Assembly (NCBI GenBank): GCA_013322215.1
Contig: JAAMEZ010000045.1
Coordinates: 1-64,000 of the forward strand
Length of the DNA stretch: 64,000 nt
From: Martinezella rhizogenes
GTDB taxonomy: Bacteria > Pseudomonadota > Alphaproteobacteria > Rhizobiales > Rhizobiaceae
Reading direction: 5' to 3'
Shown here: piece by piece, positions 34,560 through 43,333 of the stretch
Position numbering within the stretch: the first letter of the stretch is position 1
Layout of the letters: the number at the start of each line of letters is the position of its first letter
Position numbers and translations under genes: made by a program
Notes under the pieces: generated by a model
What the model was told of the DNA's origin: nothing
Database searches by the model: none
What the model saw: the letters and a program-made list of their open reading frames with translations, nothing else

Positions 34560-34588
34560 ACTATCGATACTTGATACCTATCGATAGT
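34560..34588. promoter_or_regulatory. inverted repeat upstream of vapBC, probable operator
   Basis: ACTATCGATA (34560-34569) and TATCGATAGT (34579-34588) are perfect inverted arms with a 9-base spacer, 84 bases before the vapB start. Such repeats are typical of VapB/VapBC autoregulation. ATCGATA also occurs within the spacer region as a related half. Confidence 0.6.
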
Positions 34589-34851
34589 AAGAACCGCAGA
34601 AAAACACCGCCTGAGCAACGGAAGCAAATGTCAGCTTCAATTCAATATGGCAAAAGAACAGCGTTAATTCATATGGTTAATGATAGGGAAATTTGTGAAT
34701 ACCGCGTACGCGGAGCAAAAAGGGTGGCGCCGCCGGAGTTTCCGAGCTGACAACGACGGGCACGCAGTTAGCTGTGCATAAACATCGGCCTTGAATCCGA
34801 CGACTGTCGTGGCCGATTCCGCCGGCGGGCAAATCATGATTCCTTCTCGCT

Positions 34852-36537
34852 ATGGGCAAGAAGCCACTGCCGTCCATTGAGCATGTCGAGACGCTGTCGC
34901 TGGTGGCGATGCGCCGGCTCGTCGGCGGCCTTGTCGAAGAGCTGCACACGCTGAAGGCCGACGTCGCGGCACTGCGGTCCGAGAATGAAGCCTTGCGGCA
35001 AGACAATGCCGAACTCCGGTTGGAGAATGTCCGCCTGAAGGTTGAGAACCAGCAACTGCGTGATGAGATCGCCCGGCTGAAGAAACTACCGCCGCGTCCG
35101 CCGTTTCGACCATCGGGTATGGACAAGGCAACAGATCCGGGCAAGGTTAATCCCGAGGATGATCGAAAAGCTGGCAAGCCGCCCCGCGGTCCTAAGCGTG
35201 ACAAGAACCGGATCACCCGCACCGTGACGCTGAAGTCCGACATACCTGAAGGCTCACGCTTCAAAGGGTACAAAAGCTTCTTCGTACGTGACCTGATACT
35301 TGCCGCGGAACTTGTCCATTATAGGCGCGAGCGCTGGCTGACGCCTCAGGGCAAACTGATAACGGCTCCCTTGCCAGACGGAGTCGCCTGCGGCTTTGGT
35401 CGCAATTTGCGTCGGATCTGTCTGGCGCTCCATGCGCAGGGGCAAGTCACGACGCCCAGGCTGACCAAGATTCTCAACAGCATCGGCATCGAGATCTCGA
35501 AGCGACAGGTCGTGCGATTGCTCACCACCGACCTTACGCCGTTCGTCGAGGAAGACAGTGCCGTTCTGCATGCCGGGCTGGTTTCGGCGTCCTTCATCAC
35601 TGTTGATGATACCGGCGCCCGCCATTTCAGGCGCAACGCTTACACCACCCAGATCGGCGGCGAGCGCTTTTCCACCTTCCGCACCAGCTTTTCCAAATCG
35701 CGGCTCAACTTTCTGTCGATCCTGAAGGCAGGCCATCAGGACTATATCCTGAATGAGGAGGCGATGAACTGGCTGCGGACACAGGGTACTGTCGAGCAGA
35801 CGATTATGGAAAAGCTCGCCACCAGGTCCTCCACCATCTTTGCCGATCAGGTTGCCTTCCTGGAGTACTTGACTGGCAGAGGTATTGATATCTTTGACCG
35901 GCAACTGATACGCCCGCTTGTCGAAGCCGGCAGTTGGGGCACGATCCGCCATCATGGTCTGCTCGGCAACACGGTCATTGTCTCCGACGACGCTGGCCAG
36001 TTCCGCGTCGGCAACCACGCCCTGTGCTGGATCCATTGCGAGCGTCTGTTACAAAAGCTGATGCCGGCCAAATCAAAGGAGGTGCGTGCTGTCACCCTCA
36101 TTCGCGACCTTGTCTGGCGTTTCTACAGGGCGCTGAAGGCTTGGAAGCAAAACCCCGCTCCGCAAGCAATCCCGGCTTTCCGACGACGGTTCGATCGCAT
36201 CTTCACCCTGCGCACCGGCTATGACGCCCTCGACAAGCTGCTCGTGCGCTTGCATCGACGGGGACGGGAACTTCTCAAAGTCCTCGAACATCCCGAGATT
36301 CCACTGCATACCAACGCCTCGGAGAACGACCTGCGAACCTTCGTCACCAAGCGAAAGATCTCCGGTGGCACGATGAGTCTTGACGGTCGTATCGCTCGCG
36401 ACGTCATGCTCGGCTTACTGAAGACCTGCCAGAAGCTCGGCATCTCATTTTATACCTATCTTGGTGACCGCCTCGGTCTTGCCCCCGCCGGATTGACAAT
36501 TCCGCCGCTGGCTGACCTTGTCCTGGCGACAAACTGA
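34852..36537 (+). CDS. IS66-family transposase (ISBst12 group)
   Basis: A 561-residue DDE transposase. An N-terminal coiled coil has regular heptads (residues about 25-80, LRSENEALRQDNAELRLEN). A basic linker, a zinc-finger-like/N-terminal DNA-binding region and the DDE core follow: FITVDDTGARH (first Asp), VIVSDDAGQFRVG (second Asp) and HTNASENDLRTFVTKRKISG (Glu). No orfA/orfB helper genes are present, as in the ISBst12 group. The reading frame is intact, so the element may be active. Confidence 0.93.
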   Translation: MGKKPLPSIEHVETLSLVAMRRLVGGLVEELHTLKADVAALRSENEALRQDNAELRLENVRLKVENQQLRDEIARLKKLPPRPPFRPSGMDKATDPGKVNPEDDRKAGKPPRGPKRDKNRITRTVTLKSDIPEGSRFKGYKSFFVRDLILAAELVHYRRERWLTPQGKLITAPLPDGVACGFGRNLRRICLALHAQGQVTTPRLTKILNSIGIEISKRQVVRLLTTDLTPFVEEDSAVLHAGLVSASFITVDDTGARHFRRNAYTTQIGGERFSTFRTSFSKSRLNFLSILKAGHQDYILNEEAMNWLRTQGTVEQTIMEKLATRSSTIFADQVAFLEYLTGRGIDIFDRQLIRPLVEAGSWGTIRHHGLLGNTVIVSDDAGQFRVGNHALCWIHCERLLQKLMPAKSKEVRAVTLIRDLVWRFYRALKAWKQNPAPQAIPAFRRRFDRIFTLRTGYDALDKLLVRLHRRGRELLKVLEHPEIPLHTNASENDLRTFVTKRKISGGTMSLDGRIARDVMLGLLKTCQKLGISFYTYLGDRLGLAPAGLTIPPLADLVLATN

Positions 36538-36539
36538 GA

Positions 36540-36860
36540 TCAGCCTTTTCTCGAAAACGGCACCAGCTTGCCGGACCGTGTTTCTTCAACCCGGCTTTCT
36601 TTCCGCAGCAACTGCGGGGAAACATTCCATTGACGGCCGTTGTCTGCATGCACCGTCACTGTCTTACGGTTCCGACGGATCACGATGCCTGCCTGCGTCT
36701 GGCCGCTATTGTCTTCGAACATGACACGCTCACCGATCGCCAGCTCGAGCAGCGCATGCGTGGTCTTTTGCTGATGCAGAAGATGCAGCCGATCGACAAT
36801 CTGATCGTGCAGCTCGATCAGTTCCGCTTCACTCAAGCCGTCAAGGGTGATCCCGTGCAT
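36540..36860 (-). CDS. small protein inside the IS66-type element (probable passenger)
   Basis: A 106-residue protein starting MHGITLDGLSEAELIELHDQ. It has a helical N-terminal half (IVDRLHLLHQQKTTHALLEL) and a small SH3/KOW-like beta half (IGERVMFEDNSGQTQAGIVI, then RRNRKTVTVHADNGRQWNVS). It converges on the transposase with a 2-base gap and lies within the inferred IS ends. Similar small proteins are widespread in rhizobia; the function is unknown, although the beta half looks suited to nucleic-acid contacts. The frame is open to 36911, but Met 36860 fits better. Confidence 0.7.
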   Translation of the reverse strand: MHGITLDGLSEAELIELHDQIVDRLHLLHQQKTTHALLELAIGERVMFEDNSGQTQAGIVIRRNRKTVTVHADNGRQWNVSPQLLRKESRVEETRSGKLVPFSRKG

Positions 36861-37234
36861 CTCGATGCCTCCATACAAGACAATCGTCGCTCCGAAAAAG
36901 TACCAAAGCAATCCTGCGTCATCGATGACCCACAGGATCCTTTGCTAAGCACAGCTCCTCTGCCACCCCTTCTGCCCCACGTACTTCGGAAAGGTAAGAC
37001 GGGCAAATTTATAGCTGTCGCTTTCATTGAAGTGCTCAGCTGAAACTGAATCCGGCCTCACCTAGCAAGCGACCTGCGATCCCATTATCGTCAGGTTCCG
37101 ACGCAAGGCCATTCCAAACAGCGACGACAACACCGGTTGTAACATTAACGGATGTCACTATTGCTACTTCTGTTTTTGCCCAGCCCTGCCTCCTCGGCTG
37201 ACGGTCCAGGACAATGAATGACGCCGTCGCCATC

Positions 37235-38305
37235 TCAGCGTAGCCGCTCACCCTTCTGGCCAAACACGCGCAAGTCAGCCGCAGTGAAATTTAGGTCCAG
37301 CCGATCTCCCGTGCGAACCGTACGCTCGTCGCCGAGTTCCGCCGTGAGTGTTTGTCCAGATGCGGTATGGGTATAGGCATATGTTGCGGTTCCCAGATGC
37401 TCGACGACATCCACCGTGACCGGCAGCGTCAGGGAGGCGTCGGGGCGTCCGGTCAAATGCTCCGGCCGAATTCCGACAGTCACCTTCTGCCCGGGTGACA
37501 ATGGTGTTGACAGTTTCGCCAGCGCAAGCTCCGTGCCGTCGATGCAGCGCACCGACTGTGCTCCGTTTGCCTCGGCATCCAGGAAGTTCATCTTCGGTGA
37601 GCCGATGAATCCAGCGACGAATACATTGTCCGGGTCGTCATAAAGTTGAAGCGGCGCGCCGACCTGTTCGATTCGTCCAGCTCGCAGTACCACTATTTTG
37701 TCGGCAAGAGTCATAGCCTCGGTCTGGTCATGGGTGACATAGATCATCGTATTGCCGAGCTCCATGTGGAGTTTGGCAATCTCGACGCGCATGGACACCC
37801 GCAGCTCCGCATCGAGATTGGAAAGCGGCTCGTCAAAGAGAAAGACCTTCGGATTGCGGACAATAGCACGGCCGATGGCGACGCGTTGACGTTGGCCGCC
37901 GGAAAGCTGGCTTGGTCGCCGCTCGAGCAGGTGGGTGAGTTGAAGAATGTCGGCGGCTGCCCTGACGCGGGTTTGAATGTCGGCGTTCTTTTCGCCTGCC
38001 ATTTTGAGGCTGAATCCCATGTTCTCGGCAACCGTCATGTGCGGGTAGAGCGCATAGGATTGGAAGACCATTGCGATGCCGCGCTCGGCGGGATCGACAT
38101 CGTTCACAAGATCACTGCCGATGAAGAGCTCGCCCCGCGAGACACTTTCGAGGCCGGCGATCATGCGCAACAATGTGGATTTGCCACAGCCGGACGGGCC
38201 AACCAGGACGCAGAATTCGCCGTGGTCGATCGTCAGATCAAGGTCCTTAATGATGTCGACTTGTCCGAATGACTTGCAAATACGATTGAGTTCGACCTTG
38301 GCCAT
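37235..38305 (-). CDS. sugar ABC transporter ATP-binding protein (MsmK/UgpC type)
   Basis: A 356-residue ATPase of the carbohydrate uptake CUT1 family. Walker A is VGPSGCGKSTLLRMI, the Q-loop is MVFQSYALYPHMTV, the signature is LSGGQRQRVAIGRA, Walker B is VFLFDEPLSNLDAE, and the switch His lies in YVTHDQTEAM. The C-terminal TOBE/OB regulatory domain contains VTVGIRPEHLTG. It is the last gene of the lacI-led operon, 2 bases after the GH32 gene. It energises the two permeases at 40043-41859. Confidence 0.95.
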   Translation of the reverse strand: MAKVELNRICKSFGQVDIIKDLDLTIDHGEFCVLVGPSGCGKSTLLRMIAGLESVSRGELFIGSDLVNDVDPAERGIAMVFQSYALYPHMTVAENMGFSLKMAGEKNADIQTRVRAAADILQLTHLLERRPSQLSGGQRQRVAIGRAIVRNPKVFLFDEPLSNLDAELRVSMRVEIAKLHMELGNTMIYVTHDQTEAMTLADKIVVLRAGRIEQVGAPLQLYDDPDNVFVAGFIGSPKMNFLDAEANGAQSVRCIDGTELALAKLSTPLSPGQKVTVGIRPEHLTGRPDASLTLPVTVDVVEHLGTATYAYTHTASGQTLTAELGDERTVRTGDRLDLNFTAADLRVFGQKGERLR

Positions 38306-38307
38306 GA

Positions 38308-40020
38308 TCAGTTCCCTGCAATCCCGTTGTTTTCTTGATAATGGATAAAAGTCTTCGCCGGACGCAGCTCGTAGGCTTCGAAGCTGCCGCTGGCGTGATC
38401 GCCACTGGAAGTCATCCGGATGACGCGTATCGGCACCGAGCTGTCGAACCTTTTCGTGCAGCAGTGCGCACCGCCGTCGGCAAAGATCTCCAGCAGCCCC
38501 CGATCGACAAGGATACGCACGTCGTTGATCCGTCCGGTGTACCGCAAATATCTTGGGGTCACGCGGTTTCCGGCATTGAAGTGGAGCTCCATTTCGATGC
38601 CGTCATATGTCAGGCGAAGACCGAATTCCGGATGCGCGAACTCTATCTCGAAGCCAACGCCATCGATCTCGTCAAGGCGGATGTCGGCCAGTCCGTTCGG
38701 CAAATCGAGTGTCGTGAAGGTGGCGAGTGGCCCTCGGGCGAGGAGTTTGGTGCGAAGCGCATCGATCTCGGTTGCCGGCGGCGTAAGCAACCTCGTCCCG
38801 TCGTAAGATATCCGCCGTGGAAAGGTCATGGCGCTTGGAAAATCCAATTCCTTGAAAACGTCAGCCCAGTTGGCCGCCCATGCGATCGCCAGGGGTCCTC
38901 TCGCGCGCGGGATTGCCTGGAAGGCGTAGGCATCCGTTCCGAAATCCATTTCGAAGCGGCTGGTATCAAGAAGCCGATCCCCTTGCAGGCGCCCGACGAC
39001 ACCGAAGGAAAGGTGGCGACGCAACGTAGTCTTGTCACGCATGCCGATGATGCCGAAGATCAGCAAGTGAAGCCCTTCGCCCGCTCCGTCCAGGGGGACG
39101 AGACAGGGGCATTCTAGCGGCAGCGATCCGCCAATCGTTTCTCGGTAGAATATGCCGACATATCGCCAATCCGATGCGGCGTCTTCCGCCGCCGTCTCGT
39201 ACAGGTAGATAACCCCGCCTGCCTTGTCGGCCCCGCCGAGGAGAAGTTTCCATTTGCCGTCATCACCCTTGAAGACATATGCGTCGCGATTGTCGCGGAC
39301 AGTGTCTGGCTCCGGTGGACGATCCTGGATGATCGTCTGGGCAGATTCCGCGGTAATCCAGTCCCGGCTTAGCACGGTCTTCTGCCATTCCCAGTTGGGT
39401 AAACGGTCGTCCTCGCGATCCGTGTAGAATGCGCGGAGCGAGCCGTCGGGCATTGGTATGGCCGAGCCGGAGAAAACACCGCCGATCTTTTGCCTGTCGG
39501 CCAGCAGCCCTTTGTCGGGGCTCAGGAAGATCGGATAATGCACCCAATCAATGAGATTGTCCGTTGCCGCATGTCCCCAATGCATTGCGCTCCAGCGTCT
39601 TGCATGTGGGTAGTGCTGGTAGAATAGATGTAAACGATCACCCTGCAACGACATACCGTTTGGATCGTTCATCCAGCCGAAAGGCGGTTTGAGGTGGCAA
39701 AGAAAGCGATCGCACGCCGGTGCGTTCCGGAAGGTAGTGAAAAGGACGGTTATGCCCTCAGTTGCGACCCGTTCATGATCGAAGATATACGCCAGTGAAA
39801 CCTCGGTTTCGGATTCGTCCCACTCGATCATGGCCGGTCCGCAAAGCGCGGCGACATGAAGTTGGAAGTCATGCGTAGCGCCACCGTCGAGACGATGCGT
39901 CCCATCCGAAGCGCGCACGCTGACGGAGGATGTTTCAACACGATGTCCGCCGCCGGGCAGCGGGCGTTGCCACAGATGGAGCGTAAGGCCGTCTGCTTGC
40001 GTGATCTTGAGCTTGCTCAT
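38308..40020 (-). CDS. glycoside hydrolase family 32 (fructan/sucrose hydrolase)
   Basis: A 570-residue GH32 enzyme that cleaves beta-fructosides (sucrose, inulin- or levan-type oligosaccharides). Nucleophile Asp119 lies in FGWMNDPNG, the transition-state stabiliser Asp246 in NRDAYVF, and acid/base Glu303 in LECPCLVPL. The stabiliser motif reads RDA where most GH32 enzymes have RDP. About 110 residues precede the five-bladed propeller, longer than usual; a C-terminal beta-sandwich (about 420-555) is present. No signal peptide, so hydrolysis is intracellular after uptake by the adjoining transporter. Confidence 0.94.
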   Translation of the reverse strand: MSKLKITQADGLTLHLWQRPLPGGGHRVETSSVSVRASDGTHRLDGGATHDFQLHVAALCGPAMIEWDESETEVSLAYIFDHERVATEGITVLFTTFRNAPACDRFLCHLKPPFGWMNDPNGMSLQGDRLHLFYQHYPHARRWSAMHWGHAATDNLIDWVHYPIFLSPDKGLLADRQKIGGVFSGSAIPMPDGSLRAFYTDREDDRLPNWEWQKTVLSRDWITAESAQTIIQDRPPEPDTVRDNRDAYVFKGDDGKWKLLLGGADKAGGVIYLYETAAEDAASDWRYVGIFYRETIGGSLPLECPCLVPLDGAGEGLHLLIFGIIGMRDKTTLRRHLSFGVVGRLQGDRLLDTSRFEMDFGTDAYAFQAIPRARGPLAIAWAANWADVFKELDFPSAMTFPRRISYDGTRLLTPPATEIDALRTKLLARGPLATFTTLDLPNGLADIRLDEIDGVGFEIEFAHPEFGLRLTYDGIEMELHFNAGNRVTPRYLRYTGRINDVRILVDRGLLEIFADGGAHCCTKRFDSSVPIRVIRMTSSGDHASGSFEAYELRPAKTFIHYQENNGIAGN

Positions 40021-40042
40021 GTGTCAATTCCGAAATTGAAGA

Positions 40043-40930
40043 TCAGCCTTTGACCGCGGAGCCGATCATCGATGCGACGAACCAGCGCTGAAAAAGGAGG
40101 TAGAACAGGAGGACCGGAGCCATCATCATCACCGATGCAGCGAACGCCGTGTTCCAGTAAACCGTGTCGTGACCGAAATACGAGGCGATACCGACGGAGA
40201 TTGGCCGCGCCCAGTCTGTCTGGGTGACCATCAGGGGCCAGAGATACTGGTTCCACGACTCGATGCCCTGAAGGATAGCCACGGTTGCGAGTGCCGGCGC
40301 GCTCATCGGCAGATAAATGCGCCAGTAGATGGAGAACGGCAGGGCACCGTCGACCCTGGCGGCGTCGTAAATATCATCCGGAATCTGGACGAAGAACTGG
40401 TAGAGCAGAAATATGTAAAGCGGGCTTGCGACCGAGGGCAGGATGAGCGCCGCGAAGCTGTCGGCCAGGCCAAGCCGGGTAATCAAGCTGAGCAGGGGTA
40501 GCACGATGGATTCCTGCGGGACGATGTAGAGGCCGATGAGAGCCGACAGAAGGAGCGCGCGGCCCGGAAAGCGACCGCGGGCGAGAACGAATGCAGCCAT
40601 CGAATTCACCACAATCCCCGCGGCTACCGTGATCGCCAATATGATGATCGAGTTGACCAGATATCGGGCCATCGGCGTCGCGCCGGAAAAGGTGGCAATT
40701 TCCGCATAGTTGGCAAGCGATGGATTGCCGACCCAGAACGCCCTGAAGCTGCCCATGTCGGCGAGAATCTGGAAGCGGTCGGGTTTCAGGGAGCCGACAA
40801 AGAGAGCGATCAGCGGCGATACGATCACGGCCGCGATGATGACGATCGAAACGGATTGCACCACTTTGATCCCATCAAATGATGGGGCGCCGGATTGTCG
40901 CGGTACCGCGCTGATGGAAACTTGCGCCAT
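40043..40930 (-). CDS. sugar ABC transporter permease (MalG/UgpE type)
   Basis: A 295-residue inner-membrane permease with six predicted helices. The EAA loop is YDAARVDGALPFSIYWRIYL, which contacts the ATPase. It starts at ATG 40930, overlapping the stop of the other permease (TAATG) with AAAGG upstream; the longer frame to 41197 only shadows that gene. Confidence 0.93.
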   Translation of the reverse strand: MAQVSISAVPRQSGAPSFDGIKVVQSVSIVIIAAVIVSPLIALFVGSLKPDRFQILADMGSFRAFWVGNPSLANYAEIATFSGATPMARYLVNSIIILAITVAAGIVVNSMAAFVLARGRFPGRALLLSALIGLYIVPQESIVLPLLSLITRLGLADSFAALILPSVASPLYIFLLYQFFVQIPDDIYDAARVDGALPFSIYWRIYLPMSAPALATVAILQGIESWNQYLWPLMVTQTDWARPISVGIASYFGHDTVYWNTAFAASVMMMAPVLLFYLLFQRWFVASMIGSAVKG

Positions 40931-41859
40931 TACCTTTGGCCTCTCGTGACATAGCGTTGAAGGAGCGAGATGGTCAGCACGATCAGGAACAACAGGATCG
41001 AGACTGCCGAGCCATATCCAAGGCGTTGGTTCACGAAGCCGGCGTTGAACATGTATTGAACAACGGTATCGGTGGTGCCGCGCGGGCCACCTTGCGTCAG
41101 AATGTTGACCTGAACGAACAGTTTGAACGCCTGGATGGTCGTGATGATCAGCACGAAGACATTCGTCTGGCGCAGTCCGGGAAGGGTGACATGCCAAAAC
41201 CGGTTCCAGACGTTTGCACCGTCAAGTTGGGCCGCCTCATAAAGCGAAGTCGGGATGTTCTGAAGTCCGGCCAGATAGACGACCATCTGAAAGCCATAAG
41301 CCTGCCACGCGGAGAGCAGCACGATCGAAGGCATCGCCCAGTGGGGATCGCCCAGCCAGTCGATCGGTTGCGCGCGCCCGAACGTCAGGAGACCGACGAT
41401 CTGATTGAGCGGACCGCTTGGATATTGGAACAACGTTCCCCAGACGGTGCAAACCACGGCCATCGACGTGATCGCCGGCAAGAAAAACATGCCACGGAAG
41501 AAATTCCTGAATGGCAGTTTTTGATTGAGCAGAAGCGCAAGAGCCAGCGCAAGTCCACACTGTACCGGCAGAACCATGATGGTGAAGCGGAAGACATTCC
41601 ACATTGCGGTCCAGAAATCGGCATCGGTCAGCACATTTTCAAAATTCTCAAGGCCAACGAAGCGCGTCGGGACTGGCCGCGGAATCAGGCGTTCGTTGGT
41701 CAGCGCAAGGCGAAAAGAGCTTAAGAAGGGCGCTAACAGGAACACGCTCACCAGAATGCAGGCGGGCGTCAGCATGGCCAATTCCTGGACGTTTGCGCCG
41801 TAACGTCGCCAGAGTCCGCGCCGCGACTGGCCGGCATGGCGCAAAGGCAGGGTGCTCAT
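40930..41859 (-). CDS. sugar ABC transporter permease (MalF/UgpA type)
   Basis: A 309-residue permease with an N-terminal helix LTPACILVSVFLLAPFLSSF, further helices, and the EAA loop YEAAQLDGANVWNRFWHVTL. GGGAGAAG precedes ATG 41859, and the preceding 62 codons of open frame lie in the intercistronic region. It pairs with the 40043-40930 permease. Confidence 0.93.
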   Translation of the reverse strand: MSTLPLRHAGQSRRGLWRRYGANVQELAMLTPACILVSVFLLAPFLSSFRLALTNERLIPRPVPTRFVGLENFENVLTDADFWTAMWNVFRFTIMVLPVQCGLALALALLLNQKLPFRNFFRGMFFLPAITSMAVVCTVWGTLFQYPSGPLNQIVGLLTFGRAQPIDWLGDPHWAMPSIVLLSAWQAYGFQMVVYLAGLQNIPTSLYEAAQLDGANVWNRFWHVTLPGLRQTNVFVLIITTIQAFKLFVQVNILTQGGPRGTTDTVVQYMFNAGFVNQRLGYGSAVSILLFLIVLTISLLQRYVTRGQR

Positions 41860-41937
41860 CTCTCTTCTCCCATTTTCGTGAGTCCCTGCGCCCTGGCCGG
41901 ACTTGCTTGCTATCGCCGATCGATTGTCGTCCTCCCC

Positions 41938-41969
41938 GATCCGGGCCGCACTCGTGGCAGCGCCGGATC
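41938..41969 (-). promoter_or_regulatory. intercistronic hairpin between binding protein and permeases
   Basis: GATCCGG at 41938-41944 pairs with CCGGATC at 41963-41969, with further G/C pairing inside. It lies in the 139-base gap after the binding-protein gene. Hairpins here commonly protect the abundant binding-protein transcript and reduce readthrough into the permeases. Confidence 0.5.
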
Positions 41970-41998
41970 GAGAAGGTGTGTTCGAAAGAAGGTCGTCT

Positions 41999-43297
41999 CT
42001 AGTGTCCGAAGGGTGGGTAGCCGCTGTTGTCCTCGATGTCCGCATCGATCTTCTTGGCGGCCTTCGACAGTTCCGTCTTGGCGTCAGCTCCGTCGAATAT
42101 GTTTGTCATGGCGATCTGGAACGCCAGCGTGATCGTCGGATAGGCCGGATGCGGCGGACGCGGCACGGCGCTCTTGCTTGCCTGCTGGAACGCAATCGCC
42201 ATTGCGCCGTTTTCCGCATAGAGCGGGGATTTTGCCGCGAAGCTCTTCAGGCCGGGAAACGACGAATGATCACGATAGGCGGCACGGTAGGCCTGATCGC
42301 TCAGCATAAAACTCAGGAATTTGCCGGCTAGTTTCGGGTCTTGCGTCGTTTTGGAAATCGCATAAATCCAGGTTCCATTGGGGCTGGCGCTCTTGGAGCC
42401 GAACTTCGGCAGCGGCAAAACGATCAAGTCGTCGCCCATCGCGGCATGGGCGTCGGCGTAGAACCAGTGCCCGCCCCAGGCTAGACCGGCCATGCGTTCC
42501 TTGGCGTAGAACTGGTTCTGGCCAGCCGACTGCGGCACCACCCAGCCCTTCTTAACCCAAGAGGCCAATTCCTGTGCAACGGCAACGCAAGCGGCGCTGT
42601 CGAGCGTGCCTGTAGCCTTCCAGCTCTTACGGTCAACCAAATCGCAGCCCGCCGACACCAATGCGGGCTCATAGGCGTAGGTGATCCATTCGGTCTTTGT
42701 GCCATAGCTACGGAACAGATCGATCGGCCATTTGACTCCGCTCGCGGCGAGCTTTTGCAGCACATCGTCGAATTCTTCCCGGCTCCATGCGTCGTCGACT
42801 GAAGTTGGAATACGGATCTTCAGGCTTTCCAGCTGTTTGCGACTGGCATAGATCGCGACCGTCGAGTCGCTCAAGCCGGTAGCATAGAGCTTACCGTCGA
42901 CAGGGTAGGTGCCCTGAGAAATGTTCGAGGGCGTCATGTCCGATAAGACGGCGTCGTCAACGAGACCCTTGAGCGGCTGAAGATAGCCGGACCAGACGTA
43001 ATTGGCGAGGAACGGTGCATCGAGCTCCATAATATCCGGCAAAGTATTCGCACTGATCATCGCGCCGAATTTTTCGTTATAGGCGTCGTGCGGTGTGTTT
43101 ATCAGATCGATGGTCGTGCCGGGATTGGCGGCTTCAAATCGCTTGGCGACATCGTTGATCGCGCTCACTTCATAGGGGTCGCCCTGAAACATCAACTTGA
43201 TCGACGCCGCTTCGGTTGAAAAAGCCGTGCCGAGCGCCAAGGCGAATATGCTGCCTGCCGCGGTTATTCTGAGTAAACGATTACCTATATAAGTCAT
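41999..43297 (-). CDS. sugar ABC transporter periplasmic binding protein
   Basis: A 432-residue extracellular solute-binding protein of the CUT1 type. The signal peptide (MTYIGNRLLRITAAGSIFAL) ends at TEAAS. The mature lobe starts IKLMFQGDPYEVSAINDVAK, with FEAANPGTTIDL and LPDIMELDA. GGGAGG lies 5 bases before the ATG. The gene follows lacI by 36 bases, so they are probably co-transcribed. The ligand is unproven; the GH32 gene points to sucrose or fructo-oligosaccharides. Confidence 0.94.
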   Translation of the reverse strand: MTYIGNRLLRITAAGSIFALALGTAFSTEAASIKLMFQGDPYEVSAINDVAKRFEAANPGTTIDLINTPHDAYNEKFGAMISANTLPDIMELDAPFLANYVWSGYLQPLKGLVDDAVLSDMTPSNISQGTYPVDGKLYATGLSDSTVAIYASRKQLESLKIRIPTSVDDAWSREEFDDVLQKLAASGVKWPIDLFRSYGTKTEWITYAYEPALVSAGCDLVDRKSWKATGTLDSAACVAVAQELASWVKKGWVVPQSAGQNQFYAKERMAGLAWGGHWFYADAHAAMGDDLIVLPLPKFGSKSASPNGTWIYAISKTTQDPKLAGKFLSFMLSDQAYRAAYRDHSSFPGLKSFAAKSPLYAENGAMAIAFQQASKSAVPRPPHPAYPTITLAFQIAMTNIFDGADAKTELSKAAKKIDADIEDNSGYPPFGH

Positions 43298-43333
43298 TTC
43301 ATCCTCCCTTTGGATTTCGAGATTACTGCTGCA

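Larger units (their letters stand above)
34688..37012 (+). mobile_element. IS66-family (ISBst12-like) insertion element, full length
   Basis: A transposase gene and a small convergent gene lie between imperfect inverted ends. The left end reads AAATTTG, then GTACGCGGAGCA and AAAGGGTGGC. The right end, on the minus strand, reads AAATTTG, then GTACGTGGGGCA and GAAGGGGTGGC. GTACGTGGGGCA also occurs at the outer end of the second, truncated IS66-type copy (near 45350). The exact ends are uncertain by a few bases, and I could not see an 8-base target duplication. Confidence 0.65.

Noticed and set aside
37036..37263. Minus-strand 75-codon frame after the ABC ATPase
   Set aside because: No ribosome site or family; it runs across the IS right end into the ATPase tail.
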